From Ignavibacteriales bacterium (GTDB lineage Bacteria > Bacteroidota > Ignavibacteria > Ignavibacteriales > Melioribacteraceae), in the NCBI GenBank assembly GCA_026390795.1, contig JAPLFG010000004.1, positions 124,001-188,000 of the forward strand: DNA of 64,000 bases. Reading direction: 5' to 3'. Numbering within the stretch: position 1 is the first letter of the stretch; every line of letters begins with the position of its first letter. Both the position numbers and the translations under genes were made by a program. Shown here in pieces: positions 25,397-34,655 of this stretch. The notes under the pieces were generated by a model that was given only the letters and a program-made list of their open reading frames with translations, was not told the DNA's origin and did no database searches.

Positions 25397-26578
25397 TTAT
25401 TTCTTGGATATTTTCTTTGTAAAAAGCTGTATGATCTCTTTGCTGATTTTTCTGCAAGCAATCTCAATACCTTGATCAATCTTCTGAATTGATTCCTCGA
25501 CCGAATCAAAATATTCTCCAATCTCGATCACTTTCAAAGTATCAATTTTCGGCAAATCGCCGTCGGTACTGCCGCATATAAACGTTATCGGAATATTCCT
25601 CTCGGCAAATTCGTTTACAACAATGAACGCGCCTTTATTTAAGAATGTTTGCGAATCCAGTTTCCCTTCTCCGGTGATAACATAATCAAGATCGGTAACT
25701 TCCGCATGAACTTTCAAATCGTTCTTGATGAAATCATCGGCATATTTTATCTCGCCGTTAAAAAATATTTTCATTGCCGCTGCAATTCCGCCGCCGGCAC
25801 CGCTCAAGCTGGTCTGTATTTCTTCATCAATTTCAAGTTGATCCAATAAGTGAATAAAACCTTTTTCCATTATAACGGATTCTTCATCCGTCGCGCCTTT
25901 TTGTTCTGCGAATAATAAACTTGCGCCGTTAATTCCGAGAAGCGGATTTTCCACATCAATTATCAATTCCAATTTGAATGGAAGCTCTACTTCAGGAGCA
26001 ACAATTTTTTCAACGAGCGAAAAGTTTTTAGGCAATACTTCCAGTTTATTATCCTTTGCGTCGTAAAACTCAAGACCAAAAACTTCCATCATTCCCATAC
26101 CCAGATCGTTCGTACCGGTTCCGCCGATGCCGACAACTATTTTTTCAACATCCATTATTCCGGCATTAACGGAATCAAAGATTTGAAGAAGAAGATCTCC
26201 CATTCCTCTTGAAGAAAGAGAGAGCGGTTTTCTAAATTCTTCTGGAATTAATTTCAAGCCCAACACTTCAGCTGATTCGATATACAAAGTTTTAGTTTCT
26301 TGATAATAACCGACCGGGCAGAAAAATTTATCTCCATTAAAAGAATTTGAGATTTCGAAATGGAGAAATTCAACGCCGAAATTTCTTTGGCAGACTTGCA
26401 GAAATCCGTCGCCGCCGTCTGAAATCGGCTTAAGCCAAAAATCAATTTTGGATTTGATCTCATCCGGTAATAATCTGAAGAGTGAAGCTTTTATGAATTC
26501 CGTGATTTCGACTGAATCGGCACATTCCTTAAAACTGTTTGGTGCAATTAAGATTTTAAATTGTTTTAGATTATCCAA
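25397..26578 (-). CDS. Glycerate kinase (GarK/GlxK family)
   Basis: 393 residues; phosphorylates D-glycerate, usually to 2-phosphoglycerate in this family. Marks: ILIAPNSFKECADSVEI, PISDGGDGFL, VGIGGTGTNDLGMGMMEVFG and VITGEGKLDSQTF. The N-terminal FKECADSVE replaces the commoner FKGTLSA motif. It is followed by a HIT gene after 7 bp and likely shares its transcript. Confidence 0.88.
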   Translation of the reverse strand: MDNLKQFKILIAPNSFKECADSVEITEFIKASLFRLLPDEIKSKIDFWLKPISDGGDGFLQVCQRNFGVEFLHFEISNSFNGDKFFCPVGYYQETKTLYIESAEVLGLKLIPEEFRKPLSLSSRGMGDLLLQIFDSVNAGIMDVEKIVVGIGGTGTNDLGMGMMEVFGLEFYDAKDNKLEVLPKNFSLVEKIVAPEVELPFKLELIIDVENPLLGINGASLLFAEQKGATDEESVIMEKGFIHLLDQLEIDEEIQTSLSGAGGGIAAAMKIFFNGEIKYADDFIKNDLKVHAEVTDLDYVITGEGKLDSQTFLNKGAFIVVNEFAERNIPITFICGSTDGDLPKIDTLKVIEIGEYFDSVEESIQKIDQGIEIACRKISKEIIQLFTKKISKK

Positions 26579-26585
26579 AATGTGG

Positions 26586-27092
26586 CTACCTTTTTAATAA
26601 TTGTTCGAATGCATTAATTAAATTTTTCTTCGTTTGTAATAGATCCTGGGAAATTATTTTTACCTCACCGACTGCCGGCATAAAATTAATATCTCCACTC
26701 CAACGCGGTACAACGTGAAAATGAATGTGTGAGTCAATACCGGCTCCGGCAGCTTTACCAAGGTTTGCACCGAAGTTATAACCTTGCGGTTTCATTGTAA
26801 TATCAAGAGCTTTAATCGAAAGCTGAACCATCTTCATCATTTCATTCATTTCATTTTCGTTAAGCGCGTTTATATCGCTTTGATGACGGTAAGGAATAAT
26901 TAAAAGATGTCCGCTGTTATACGGGTATAAGTTAAGCATCACATAACACGATTCATTTTTATAGACAAGAAGAGAATTATCATCTTCAATCGGAAGTTTC
27001 GGCGCTTCGCAAAATACGCATGCGTCGGAATCCTTCTTAGTCTTAAAAGAATCTATATAATTTGAGCGCCAGGGCGACCAGAGTTTTTCCAT
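26586..27092 (-). CDS. HIT-family hydrolase/transferase (Ap4A phosphorylase-like)
   Basis: 168-residue HIT protein with the catalytic triad HIHFHVVPRW and a zinc-type CVFC near the start. The N-terminal LWSPWRSNYI is the mark of the AP-4-A phosphorylase-like subgroup. It acts on nucleotide polyphosphates. It lies between the EF-G-like gene and glycerate kinase, all on the same strand. Confidence 0.9.
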   Translation of the reverse strand: MEKLWSPWRSNYIDSFKTKKDSDACVFCEAPKLPIEDDNSLLVYKNESCYVMLNLYPYNSGHLLIIPYRHQSDINALNENEMNEMMKMVQLSIKALDITMKPQGYNFGANLGKAAGAGIDSHIHFHVVPRWSGDINFMPAVGEVKIISQDLLQTKKNLINAFEQLLKR

Positions 27093-27148
27093 AAATAAAA
27101 AAGGCGGAAGTTGAAATTACTTCCGCCCGCAATTTAATCAGAATATAA

Positions 27149-29245
27149 TTATTCTGCTTCTTCTTCTTTATGCTTTTGATAATCTTCAATAACCTTGCCT
27201 TCGGTCTCTTTCGGCACTTCCTCATAATGAGAAAAACTCATTGCGAACATTCCGCGCCCAGATGTTAGGCTCCGGAGCTGAGTTGAATACTTGTGAAGTT
27301 CCGCCAAAGGTACTTTTGCTTTAATAATCTGGAATGAATTATCGGAATCCATGTTTTGGATTTTTCCGCGCCGTCCCGAAATATCACCCATAACATCGCC
27401 CATATATTTTTCCGGAATCTTTACATTGATATCATAGATCGGCTCGAGAAGCATCGGTCTTGCTTCAAGAAAACCTTTCTTGAATGCTTGTGATGCGGCA
27501 ATCTTGAATGAAACTTCATCGGAATCAACTGCATGATAAGTACCGTCAAACAATGTGACTCTAACGTCAACAACTTTGCTGCCGGTTAAAATTCCCTTGG
27601 CCATAATTTCTTTCAATCCTTTTTCAACTGCGGGGATGAAACGGCCGGGCACAACACCTCCTACAATCGCGTCAACAAATTCATAACCGGTTCCTCTTGG
27701 AAGAGGCTCAATTTTTAAATGAACATGACCGTATTGACCGCGTCCGCCGGATTGTTTTTTATGCTTGTATTCGGAGTCTTCACATTTTCCTTTTACTGTT
27801 TCTCTGTAAGGAATTCTCGGTTCAACTAATTCCACATCAACCGCATAACGGTCTTTCAATAATTTAATGCCAAGATTCAGTTGAAGTTCACCTTGTCCCG
27901 AAACAATCGTCTGAGAAATTTCACCGTCGAATTTTGTTCTGAGCGTTGGTTCTTCTTCATGTGCCGTGTGCAATGCTGCGGAAATTTTATCTTCATCTCC
28001 TTTTGCTTTCGGTTTTACAGCAAAACGGATTACCGGTTCAGGGTATTCAATTTCCGGAAGAATAATTGTGAAATTTTTTGAACAGAGCGTATCGCCGGTA
28101 TGACTGTCTTTCAATTTTACAACCGCGCCGATATCTCCTGCATTTAATTTTGCGATATCTTTTCTATTGTGTCCGTTAAGAACATAAATTTGGCCTAAGC
28201 GTTCAATTTTATCTCTGTGTGTGTTTTGAAGATCCATTCCCGGAACGAGCGAACCTGAATAAACTTTGAAGATAGAAAGTTCGCCCACATGCTGTTCCGA
28301 TAATGATTTGAAAATTAGAAGAGCAGGCTCACCTTTTACATCACATGCTAATTTAACTTTTTTACCGCCCTCTTTCATTGTGACTTCCAGAGGTTCTCTT
28401 TCGTTAGGTGCCGGGAAATATTTAACAACATATTCTAAAAATGTGTTCTGCCCGATCCCTTTCGATCCTGCGAACGCGAATGCCGGAATTAATCCGCCGC
28501 TAATGATTGATATCTTTAAACCTTTTTGAATTTCATCATCGCTCAAATTCCCTTCTTCAAAGAATTTGTTCATCAACTCTTCGTTGGATTCCGCAATTTT
28601 CTCAACAAGAACTTCTCTCAACTTATCCGCGTGCGCTTTCAATTCGGCTGGAATTTCTTCTTCGGTAATTTTTTTAGAACCGGCGTCACCGTAAGTAATC
28701 ATTTTCATCTTTACAAGATCAATAACAGAATTAAAATTCAAACCTTCTTTTACCGGGAAAGAGACGACCGTAATATCGTGGCTCAAACGTGTTTTTGCTT
28801 GAGCAATCGTTTCAAAAAATTTGGAATGTTCGTTATCGCATTTGTTTATTATGACTGCGGCGGGAAGTTTATTTTTTTTGACTACTTCCCATGTTTGTTC
28901 TGTCCCAACCTCAACACCTTCAAAACTCTTAATCACCGATATAGCTACATCCGCAACATGCAAAGATGAAATAACCTGACCGATAAAATCCGGGAAGCCC
29001 GGAGTGTCAAGTATATTTATTTTGATGTTGTTCCATTCAACATGAAGAGGCGATGCTGCAATTGAAATTCTTTTTTCAATTTCGTTGGAATTAAAATCAG
29101 AAGTAGTGTTTCCCTCTTCAACTTTTCCAATACGATTTATTTCTCCTCCGGTGAACAAAAGAATTTCCGAAATCGTAGTTTTACCACTTCCTCCATGACC
29201 CACAAGCGCTATGTTTCTAATAGCTTCTGCATTATACTCTTTCAA
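27149..29245 (-). CDS. EF-G-like translational GTPase (second EF-G paralogue)
   Basis: 698 residues with all five EF-G domains. The P-loop reads GHGGSGKTT in place of the AHIDAGKTT of canonical EF-G, and the switch region is DTPGFPDF in place of DTPGHVDF. Both changes define the FusA2/EF-G-like group. The G4 motif is NKCDNEH. Domain IV is present (KQSGGRGQYGHVHLKIEPL). Paralogues of this type may have specialised ribosome roles with slow GTP turnover; the canonical fusA is presumably elsewhere. The Glu-rich end (HKEEEAE) is notable. Confidence 0.9.
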   Translation of the reverse strand: MKEYNAEAIRNIALVGHGGSGKTTISEILLFTGGEINRIGKVEEGNTTSDFNSNEIEKRISIAASPLHVEWNNIKINILDTPGFPDFIGQVISSLHVADVAISVIKSFEGVEVGTEQTWEVVKKNKLPAAVIINKCDNEHSKFFETIAQAKTRLSHDITVVSFPVKEGLNFNSVIDLVKMKMITYGDAGSKKITEEEIPAELKAHADKLREVLVEKIAESNEELMNKFFEEGNLSDDEIQKGLKISIISGGLIPAFAFAGSKGIGQNTFLEYVVKYFPAPNEREPLEVTMKEGGKKVKLACDVKGEPALLIFKSLSEQHVGELSIFKVYSGSLVPGMDLQNTHRDKIERLGQIYVLNGHNRKDIAKLNAGDIGAVVKLKDSHTGDTLCSKNFTIILPEIEYPEPVIRFAVKPKAKGDEDKISAALHTAHEEEPTLRTKFDGEISQTIVSGQGELQLNLGIKLLKDRYAVDVELVEPRIPYRETVKGKCEDSEYKHKKQSGGRGQYGHVHLKIEPLPRGTGYEFVDAIVGGVVPGRFIPAVEKGLKEIMAKGILTGSKVVDVRVTLFDGTYHAVDSDEVSFKIAASQAFKKGFLEARPMLLEPIYDINVKIPEKYMGDVMGDISGRRGKIQNMDSDNSFQIIKAKVPLAELHKYSTQLRSLTSGRGMFAMSFSHYEEVPKETEGKVIEDYQKHKEEEAE

Positions 29246-29276
29246 GATAGATTCTCCTTATTTGAACAAGAAAAAA

Positions 29277-29657
29277 TTACCTACGTTTAAATGCATTCCA
29301 AAAAGCTGAGGCGCCTTTTGTAAATGCTTTGATATTTTTGATAAGATCTTTGGCAGGATACTCAACATCGCGATAATTCTTCAGAGAAGTGAGACCTGAA
29401 ATACGTTCCCGTATTTTTTTTATTGATATGTCAATTTCGTCCCAGTAATATTCTACTTCAGAAACAATTCGGTTCACTTTATTTGTCGCGTCACCAAGTT
29501 TTTCAATAACCGGGCTGGCTGTTTCAACAAACTCGTGGACGTCTTTAGTAACGGCTTCTACATTTTCTGTTATTCTTTTAAGGTAGATGATGGCAAAAAT
29601 ACATAGAACGGATGCAGATAAAATTAATATGATAAGAAGAATATCAATTAGAGTCAT
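29277..29657 (-). CDS. DUF948-like membrane-anchored coiled-coil protein
   Basis: 126 residues with one N-terminal transmembrane helix (IDILLIILILSASVLCIFAIIYL) and a cytoplasmic helix resembling DUF948. It is 6 bp behind the YtxH gene, a common pair linked to general stress in Firmicutes and present in many bacteria. Confidence 0.8.
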   Translation of the reverse strand: MTLIDILLIILILSASVLCIFAIIYLKRITENVEAVTKDVHEFVETASPVIEKLGDATNKVNRIVSEVEYYWDEIDISIKKIRERISGLTSLKNYRDVEYPAKDLIKNIKAFTKGASAFWNAFKRR

Positions 29658-29663
29658 ATAATT

Positions 29664-30083
29664 TTACGCATCCTTCTCGGTTTTGTACGCATCCATACCC
29701 GCCTTAATTGCTGTTTTCAAACGCTCACTTTCCTTTTCAATTTTTTCTTTTCCTAAATGTGCAACATTGCCAGCTTTATCTTTAGCTTCGCTTAATATTT
29801 TTTCTGCTTCGCCTAAGAGCGTATCAACTTTTTCTTTAGTCTCAGCAACCAATTTTTCGGATTTTTTTTTACCCTCATTAATTAGTTGAGAAGCTTTGTC
29901 TTTAGCTTTTGAAAGATACTCATCGGCATCTTCAATTAAATCTTGCGACTTGTTTTTAATATCTTCGCGTAATTCTTTACCGGATTTTGGTGCATAGAGA
30001 AGTGCAATTATTGAACCTACTGCAGCTCCAGTTAGGAAGCCAATCAACAATCCTTTTCCCATTCCATTTTCTTCATTCTGCAT
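29664..30083 (-). CDS. YtxH-domain protein
   Basis: 139 residues. N-terminal glycine-rich transmembrane helix GKGLLIGFLTGAAVGSIIALLYAPKSGKELRE, the YtxH signature, followed by about 100 residues of charged amphipathic helix with Lys/Glu/Ala repeats. Likely membrane-associated; function unknown beyond association with stress. Confidence 0.88.
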   Translation of the reverse strand: MQNEENGMGKGLLIGFLTGAAVGSIIALLYAPKSGKELREDIKNKSQDLIEDADEYLSKAKDKASQLINEGKKKSEKLVAETKEKVDTLLGEAEKILSEAKDKAGNVAHLGKEKIEKESERLKTAIKAGMDAYKTEKDA

Positions 30084-30323
30084 GATAATCCTCCATCATT
30101 TTTATTTGAACTAGTGCTAAAATATAAACAGTGTCTTCTAAAATCAAGGATAGAAAGATCGAGAAGTAGATTCTTATGAACGAGTGTTAATGTGCGCGTA
30201 AAACGTGAGAGGTTGGAAGTGAAATGTGCTAGCTAAATATTTTTTATTTCTTGTTTGTTACCCCTCATTGTTAGTCGTCATATATCAATGATCATGTTCA
30301 TGACAGAAAATTCAATAATCAAC

Positions 30324-30356
30324 ACCATAGCTCAATGTAGAACATTGAGCTATGGT
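30324..30356. repeat. 15-bp perfect inverted repeat downstream of spoVG-like gene
   Basis: ACCATAGCTCAATGT and ACATTGAGCTATGGT around an AGA loop. There is no T-run on either strand. It could stabilise the spoVG-like mRNA end or be a regulator site. The rest of the 30084-30398 gap holds nothing recognised. Confidence 0.6.
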
Positions 30357-30398
30357 TAAAGTAAAAATATACGGTTGAGTAGTACATGAGTTTTTAAA

Positions 30399-30653
30399 TT
30401 AGTTGTGGATTTTGTTATACTCGGCAATCGCAAGTTTCTCAAGCGAAGTTTTCATTTCTTTCGGCAGTAAAACGGATTCATAATACTTGCCGTCTTTCCC
30501 CTTCTGATCAGGCGGTGAGATAAACATTCCTTTCGCACCATTAACCAGGCGGAAACCTTTAATAACAATTTCATCCGGTGTTTGAATGTCAAAGAAAGCA
30601 GCCATCTTTCCACTCTCTTTGTTTTCCAATGGATTCATTCTGACAATTTTCAT
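30399..30653 (-). CDS. SpoVG-like small RNA/DNA-binding protein
   Basis: 84 residues matching the SpoVG fold: MKIVRMNPLEN...GKMAAFFDIQTPDEIVIKGFRLVNGAKGMFISPPDQKGKDGKYYESVLLP..., aligning with SpoVG's kinked AYASITLDD...IHDIKVIEG..GLFVAMPSRK segment. SpoVG binds nucleic acid and affects septation in Firmicutes; in this non-sporulating lineage a regulatory role is only inferred. Confidence 0.75.
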   Translation of the reverse strand: MKIVRMNPLENKESGKMAAFFDIQTPDEIVIKGFRLVNGAKGMFISPPDQKGKDGKYYESVLLPKEMKTSLEKLAIAEYNKIHN

Positions 30654-30882
30654 AAGAAGCTCCTTTTAATGATGTTGTTTTGAAAATGATTTAGTTAGAT
30701 TTTTAACCGGAAACAATAATTAGATAAAGAGTAATAAAAAAATCTTCAGATTAAATGAAAACCCACAGATATATTTATCTCTGTTTTTAAATCATCTTCA
30801 ATTAGAAAACTGCATCTGATCAGAAAGAATTCCGGAGAACCGAAGTGAGGGATTGAAAAGAATATAGATGAAAAGAAGAACT

Positions 30883-30945
30883 GTAATTAATCCCGCCGAA
30901 CGGTAACCGGTGATCTCTATTGAGAGAACCAACCGCATTAATTAC
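30883..30945. ncRNA. Possible structured RNA or operator (63-bp inverted repeat)
   Basis: GTAATTAAT and ATTAATTAC are the 9-bp ends; inside are CCGCCGAACGG, GGTAACCGG and a CTCTATTGAGAG hairpin. It lies about 230 bp upstream of the spoVG-like start. No known RNA family recognised. Confidence 0.3.
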
Positions 30946-31052
30946 ACACCCAAAATTTGAATTATGTTTGTAAAGAATCACTGCACAAAAATAATATTTC
31001 AGTTAAAAATATCAAATATTTTTTTTGATTTGTTTGAATTTATGGAGTTTGA

Positions 31053-31092
31053 GAGAAAAAATTAAAGAGACGACCCGGGAAGAATCGTCTCC
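31053..31092 (-). terminator. Terminator of the isocitrate dehydrogenase gene
   Basis: Read on the minus strand: GGAGACGA, loop, TCGTCTC followed by TTTAATTTTTT. It lies about 130 bp after the icd stop codon. Confidence 0.75.
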
Positions 31093-31224
31093 TTGACAAA
31101 TAGTTACATATTTTTAATTATTGCTCTGCAAAAAATCTCAACGGTTGCGTTTGACTGATACTTTTATTAACGGGAAAAATAAATGAACATATGGATGATT
31201 CCATTTGCTCATTTAATATGGTTT

Positions 31225-33450
31225 TTACATTTCATCAATAATTTTGTTAAAAGTTTTACTTGGTCTCATTACTTCATTTGCCATTTTATCATCAGGCATG
31301 TAATAACCGCCAATATCAACAGATTTTCCTTGAACAGAAATTAATTCATCAACAATCTTGTTTTCATTTACGCAAATTTCATCAGCCATTTTAGAAAAAC
31401 GAATTTTCATTTCTGAATCTGAATTTTGATCTGCCAATGCCTGGGCCCAATAATAAGCAAGGTAGAATGAACTACCGCGGTTATCAATTTCATTTACTTT
31501 GCGGGAAGGATACCGTGAATTTTCCAAATATTTGCCGGTTGCTTTATCGAGCGTTTCGGCCAGAATTCTTGCTTTCACGTTTCCAGACTTATCAGCTATC
31601 ATTTCCAAAGATGGGACTAAAGCACAGTACTCACCCAACGAATCCCACCGCAGATGATTTTCTTTTAGTAACTGTTGAACATGTTTTGGCGCTGAACCTC
31701 CGGCACCAGTTTCAAATAAGCCGCCACCATTTAATAACGGAACAATCGAAAGCATTCGCGCGCTTGTACCTAATTCAAGAATTGGGAATAAGTCTGTTAA
31801 ATAATCACGTAATACATTACCAGTTACAGAAATTGTATCTAATCCTTTTCGTGTTCTCTCTAAAGTATATTTCATAGCATCAACGGGATTTAATATTTTT
31901 ATTTCTAAACCAGTGATATCATTTTCTGGTAAATATTTATTTACCTTAGCAATAATTTCTCTATCATGAGCTCTTTTTTCATCGAGCCAGAAAATTGCCG
32001 GTGAACCGCTTGCTTTAGCTCTTCTCACAGCAAGTTTTACCCAGTCTTTAATCGCTTCATCTTTAGCCTGACACATTCTAAAAATATCACCAACTTCAAC
32101 TTTCTGTTCAAGTAGCACTTTATTGTTCGAATTTACAACATGAATAATTCCATTTCCCTTTGCTTCAAAAGTTTTATCATGAGAACCATACTCTTCAGCT
32201 TTCTGTGCCATCAAACCAACATTTGAAACTGCGCCCATTGTCGCTGGATCGAACTGTCCGTGAGTTTGTGCATTTTCAATAATTTCTTGATAAATAGTCG
32301 CATAACAACGATCCGGAATCATTGCAATACAATCTTGCAGTTCATCTTTACGGTTCCACATTTTGCCTCCATCACGCACAACATTAGGCATAGATGCATC
32401 AACTATCACATCGTTAGGAACGTGCAGATTTGTTTTCCCTGTTCTTGAATCAACCATAGCAAGTTCGGGATTCGTCTCATATACTTTATTAATTGCCGTT
32501 TCAATTTCAATTCTTTTTTCTTTCGGTAGTTTTTTTAGTTTTTCCAACACATCCATCAATCCATTATTTACATTTGCACCAATTTCATTCAACAGATTTG
32601 AATATTTATCAAGTGCCTCTTTGAAATAAACAGATACAGCATGCCCAAACATAATTGGGTCGGAAATTTTCATCATTGTTGCTTTTAGATGAAGTGATAG
32701 AAGCACATTATCTTTTTTTGCATTCTCTATTTGTTCAGAATAAAATTTTCTTAACTCTTTCACATTCATTATCGAAGTATCAATCACCTCACCGGCAAGT
32801 AATTTCAATTTTTCTTTCAGTATTGTGACGTTTCCCGCAGAATCAACAAATTCAATTCTTACATTATCATCATTTTGCAGCGTAGTTGATTTTTCGGTTC
32901 CATAAAAATCATTTTGCAGCATATGAGCAACCCTTGTTTTAGAACCAGATTGAGGCCAAGGTTTCATCATCTTATGAGGATATTTTTGAGCAAATTTTTT
33001 CACCGAGGCAGATGCTCTTCTATCTGCGTTACCTTCACGTATAACCGGGTTTACTGCAGATCCTAAAATTTTTGCATACCGATTCTTTATCGATTTTTCT
33101 TCTTCCGTTTTAGGCTCTTCGGGATAGTTTGGAATTTTATAACCTTTCACTTTCAATTCCTTTATCGCTTCATGAAGTTGAGGAATAGACGCGCTAATGT
33201 TAGGTAGCTTAATAATATTAGTTTCAGGAGTTTTAGCAAGTTCTCCTAATTCGGTTAGATAATCTGGAATTTTTTGTGCTTCAGTTAAAAATTCCGGAAA
33301 AGCGGCAATAATTCTTCCAGCCAAGGAAATATCTTTCTGTTCAATTTCAATTCCGGTCCCTTTTACAAATGATTTTAGAACGGGGAGAAAACAATACGAA
33401 GCTAAAGCAGGAGCTTCATCAATTTTTGTCCAAATAATTTTTGTAGTCAT
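31225..33450 (-). CDS. icd: Monomeric NADP-dependent isocitrate dehydrogenase
   Basis: 741 residues, the usual size of the monomeric (IDH-II) enzyme, which oxidatively decarboxylates isocitrate to 2-oxoglutarate with NADP. Family stretches include [38 protein letters not shown] and [30 protein letters not shown]. This type is unrelated in sequence to the homodimeric IDH fold encoded at 45.6 kb, so the organism has two isocitrate-dehydrogenase-type genes. Confidence 0.96.
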   Translation of the reverse strand: MTTKIIWTKIDEAPALASYCFLPVLKSFVKGTGIEIEQKDISLAGRIIAAFPEFLTEAQKIPDYLTELGELAKTPETNIIKLPNISASIPQLHEAIKELKVKGYKIPNYPEEPKTEEEKSIKNRYAKILGSAVNPVIREGNADRRASASVKKFAQKYPHKMMKPWPQSGSKTRVAHMLQNDFYGTEKSTTLQNDDNVRIEFVDSAGNVTILKEKLKLLAGEVIDTSIMNVKELRKFYSEQIENAKKDNVLLSLHLKATMMKISDPIMFGHAVSVYFKEALDKYSNLLNEIGANVNNGLMDVLEKLKKLPKEKRIEIETAINKVYETNPELAMVDSRTGKTNLHVPNDVIVDASMPNVVRDGGKMWNRKDELQDCIAMIPDRCYATIYQEIIENAQTHGQFDPATMGAVSNVGLMAQKAEEYGSHDKTFEAKGNGIIHVVNSNNKVLLEQKVEVGDIFRMCQAKDEAIKDWVKLAVRRAKASGSPAIFWLDEKRAHDREIIAKVNKYLPENDITGLEIKILNPVDAMKYTLERTRKGLDTISVTGNVLRDYLTDLFPILELGTSARMLSIVPLLNGGGLFETGAGGSAPKHVQQLLKENHLRWDSLGEYCALVPSLEMIADKSGNVKARILAETLDKATGKYLENSRYPSRKVNEIDNRGSSFYLAYYWAQALADQNSDSEMKIRFSKMADEICVNENKIVDELISVQGKSVDIGGYYMPDDKMANEVMRPSKTFNKIIDEM

Positions 33451-33570
33451 CTAATTTTTCCATTGGTTATAAAAAAATTTTATTTAGTGATTTTATATGA
33501 CGAAACAATTCTGGAATATTTCAATCATAAAGAAAATAAAAAAAAGTTTCTCTATTTACTTTTGCACAAT

Positions 33571-34149
33571 TTATAAAATTTTTAAAAGTGATTGATATAA
33601 ATTGGTTATCGGGAGACCGACAACATTGTAATAGCAACCATCTATGCGTTTAACAAAAACAGCGCCGAAGTCATCTTGTATTCCGTAAGCACCGGCTTTA
33701 TCCATAGGACTTCCGGTTTTTATATATTCTTTAATTTCTTTAGAAGATAATTTTCTAAATGTTACTTCCGTTTTTTCATAATCGGTAATACATTTTTTAT
33801 TGTCTAAATTCCTAACCACAAATCCGGTATAAACTGAATGTGTCTTGCCGCTAAGCTTCGATAAAATTTCAAAAGCATCTTTCCCATTCTTTGGTTTACC
33901 AATTACTTCTTTGTTAAGGACAACGATAGTATCGGCAGTAATCACAATTCCATTTTTAACTTTAGTTACAGCAGCATCAGATTTATGCAGAGCCAACCGC
34001 TTTACAGTTTGGATTGGATGTTCACCGTTCAGTATCTCTTCATGCAGATCAACTGAAAAAGAAGTGAATTTGAGACCGAGCTGTTTTAATAATTTTCTTC
34101 TACGAGGAGATTGGGAAGCAAGATATATTTTAGATTTAGTTATTAACAT
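33571..34149 (-). CDS. maf: Maf-family nucleoside triphosphate pyrophosphatase
   Basis: 192 residues. Maf marks: LASQSPRRRKLLKQLGL, ITADTIVVLNKEVIGKP, TGSPMDKAGAYGIQ. It hydrolyses non-canonical or pyrimidine NTPs and is linked to septum control. Followed on the same strand by the small Fn3-like protein gene. Confidence 0.94.
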   Translation of the reverse strand: MLITKSKIYLASQSPRRRKLLKQLGLKFTSFSVDLHEEILNGEHPIQTVKRLALHKSDAAVTKVKNGIVITADTIVVLNKEVIGKPKNGKDAFEILSKLSGKTHSVYTGFVVRNLDNKKCITDYEKTEVTFRKLSSKEIKEYIKTGSPMDKAGAYGIQDDFGAVFVKRIDGCYYNVVGLPITNLYQSLLKIL

Positions 34150-34202
34150 GAAATTTAAGGATTAGAAATTAGGTCGGGGATAAATTTGAATGAAGAAAAT
34201 TT

Positions 34203-34604
34203 TTAACGGAATAATGCTTTTATACTTCCCCAAGTTCTTTTAACACTCGAAATACTATTGTGAGCAACTGTAACTTCACCCGAGTATGAAACATTTCCAT
34301 CATTATCAACAATTTTCAATCTGTAGACATAAACTTGACCGGATGTTTTGAAAGCAGTCTGATCAACAAATTCGTAGGTTCGGTCACTCTTGGGATAAAT
34401 ATTCCCGATCTCTGCGTAACCGCCGTTTACAGTTTTACGTTGAACGACGAAATAAGTGAAGTTGGTTTCCGAGTTGGTTTCCCAGTTCAAAACAACATTG
34501 CCACCGGAAGACTTTGCAGTAAAACTTCTCAAGTCAACACCGGCAATAATTAATCCAGCCGTTAGAAGAATTAGAAACGATATGAGATATTTTGATTTCA
34601 TCAT
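34203..34604 (-). CDS. Small secreted fibronectin-III-like protein
   Basis: 133 residues: a signal peptide (MMKSKYLISFLILLTAGLIIAG) and one beta-sandwich domain with FTAKSSGGNVVLNWETNSETNFTYFVVQRK, the pattern seen in Fn3-like modules that precede sorting domains in Bacteroidota. No sorting signal is visible. Function unknown. Confidence 0.7.
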   Translation of the reverse strand: MMKSKYLISFLILLTAGLIIAGVDLRSFTAKSSGGNVVLNWETNSETNFTYFVVQRKTVNGGYAEIGNIYPKSDRTYEFVDQTAFKTSGQVYVYRLKIVDNDGNVSYSGEVTVAHNSISSVKRTWGSIKALFR

Positions 34605-34655
34605 TTTTACAAACCAAATATATTCTTCGAAGACAAGATTGTCAAGTTATTTATA

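Larger units (their letters stand above)
30654..31224. other. 571-bp AT-rich intergenic region with structured elements
   Basis: No gene found. It carries a 63-bp inverted element at 30883-30945 and a terminator at 31053-31092 (listed separately). The AT-rich stretch around 30960-31050 could hold the promoter of the spoVG-like gene. Confidence 0.5.

Noticed and set aside
31437-31877. Plus-strand 146-residue frame inside icd
   Set aside because: Antisense to a strongly conserved coding sequence; no start signal.
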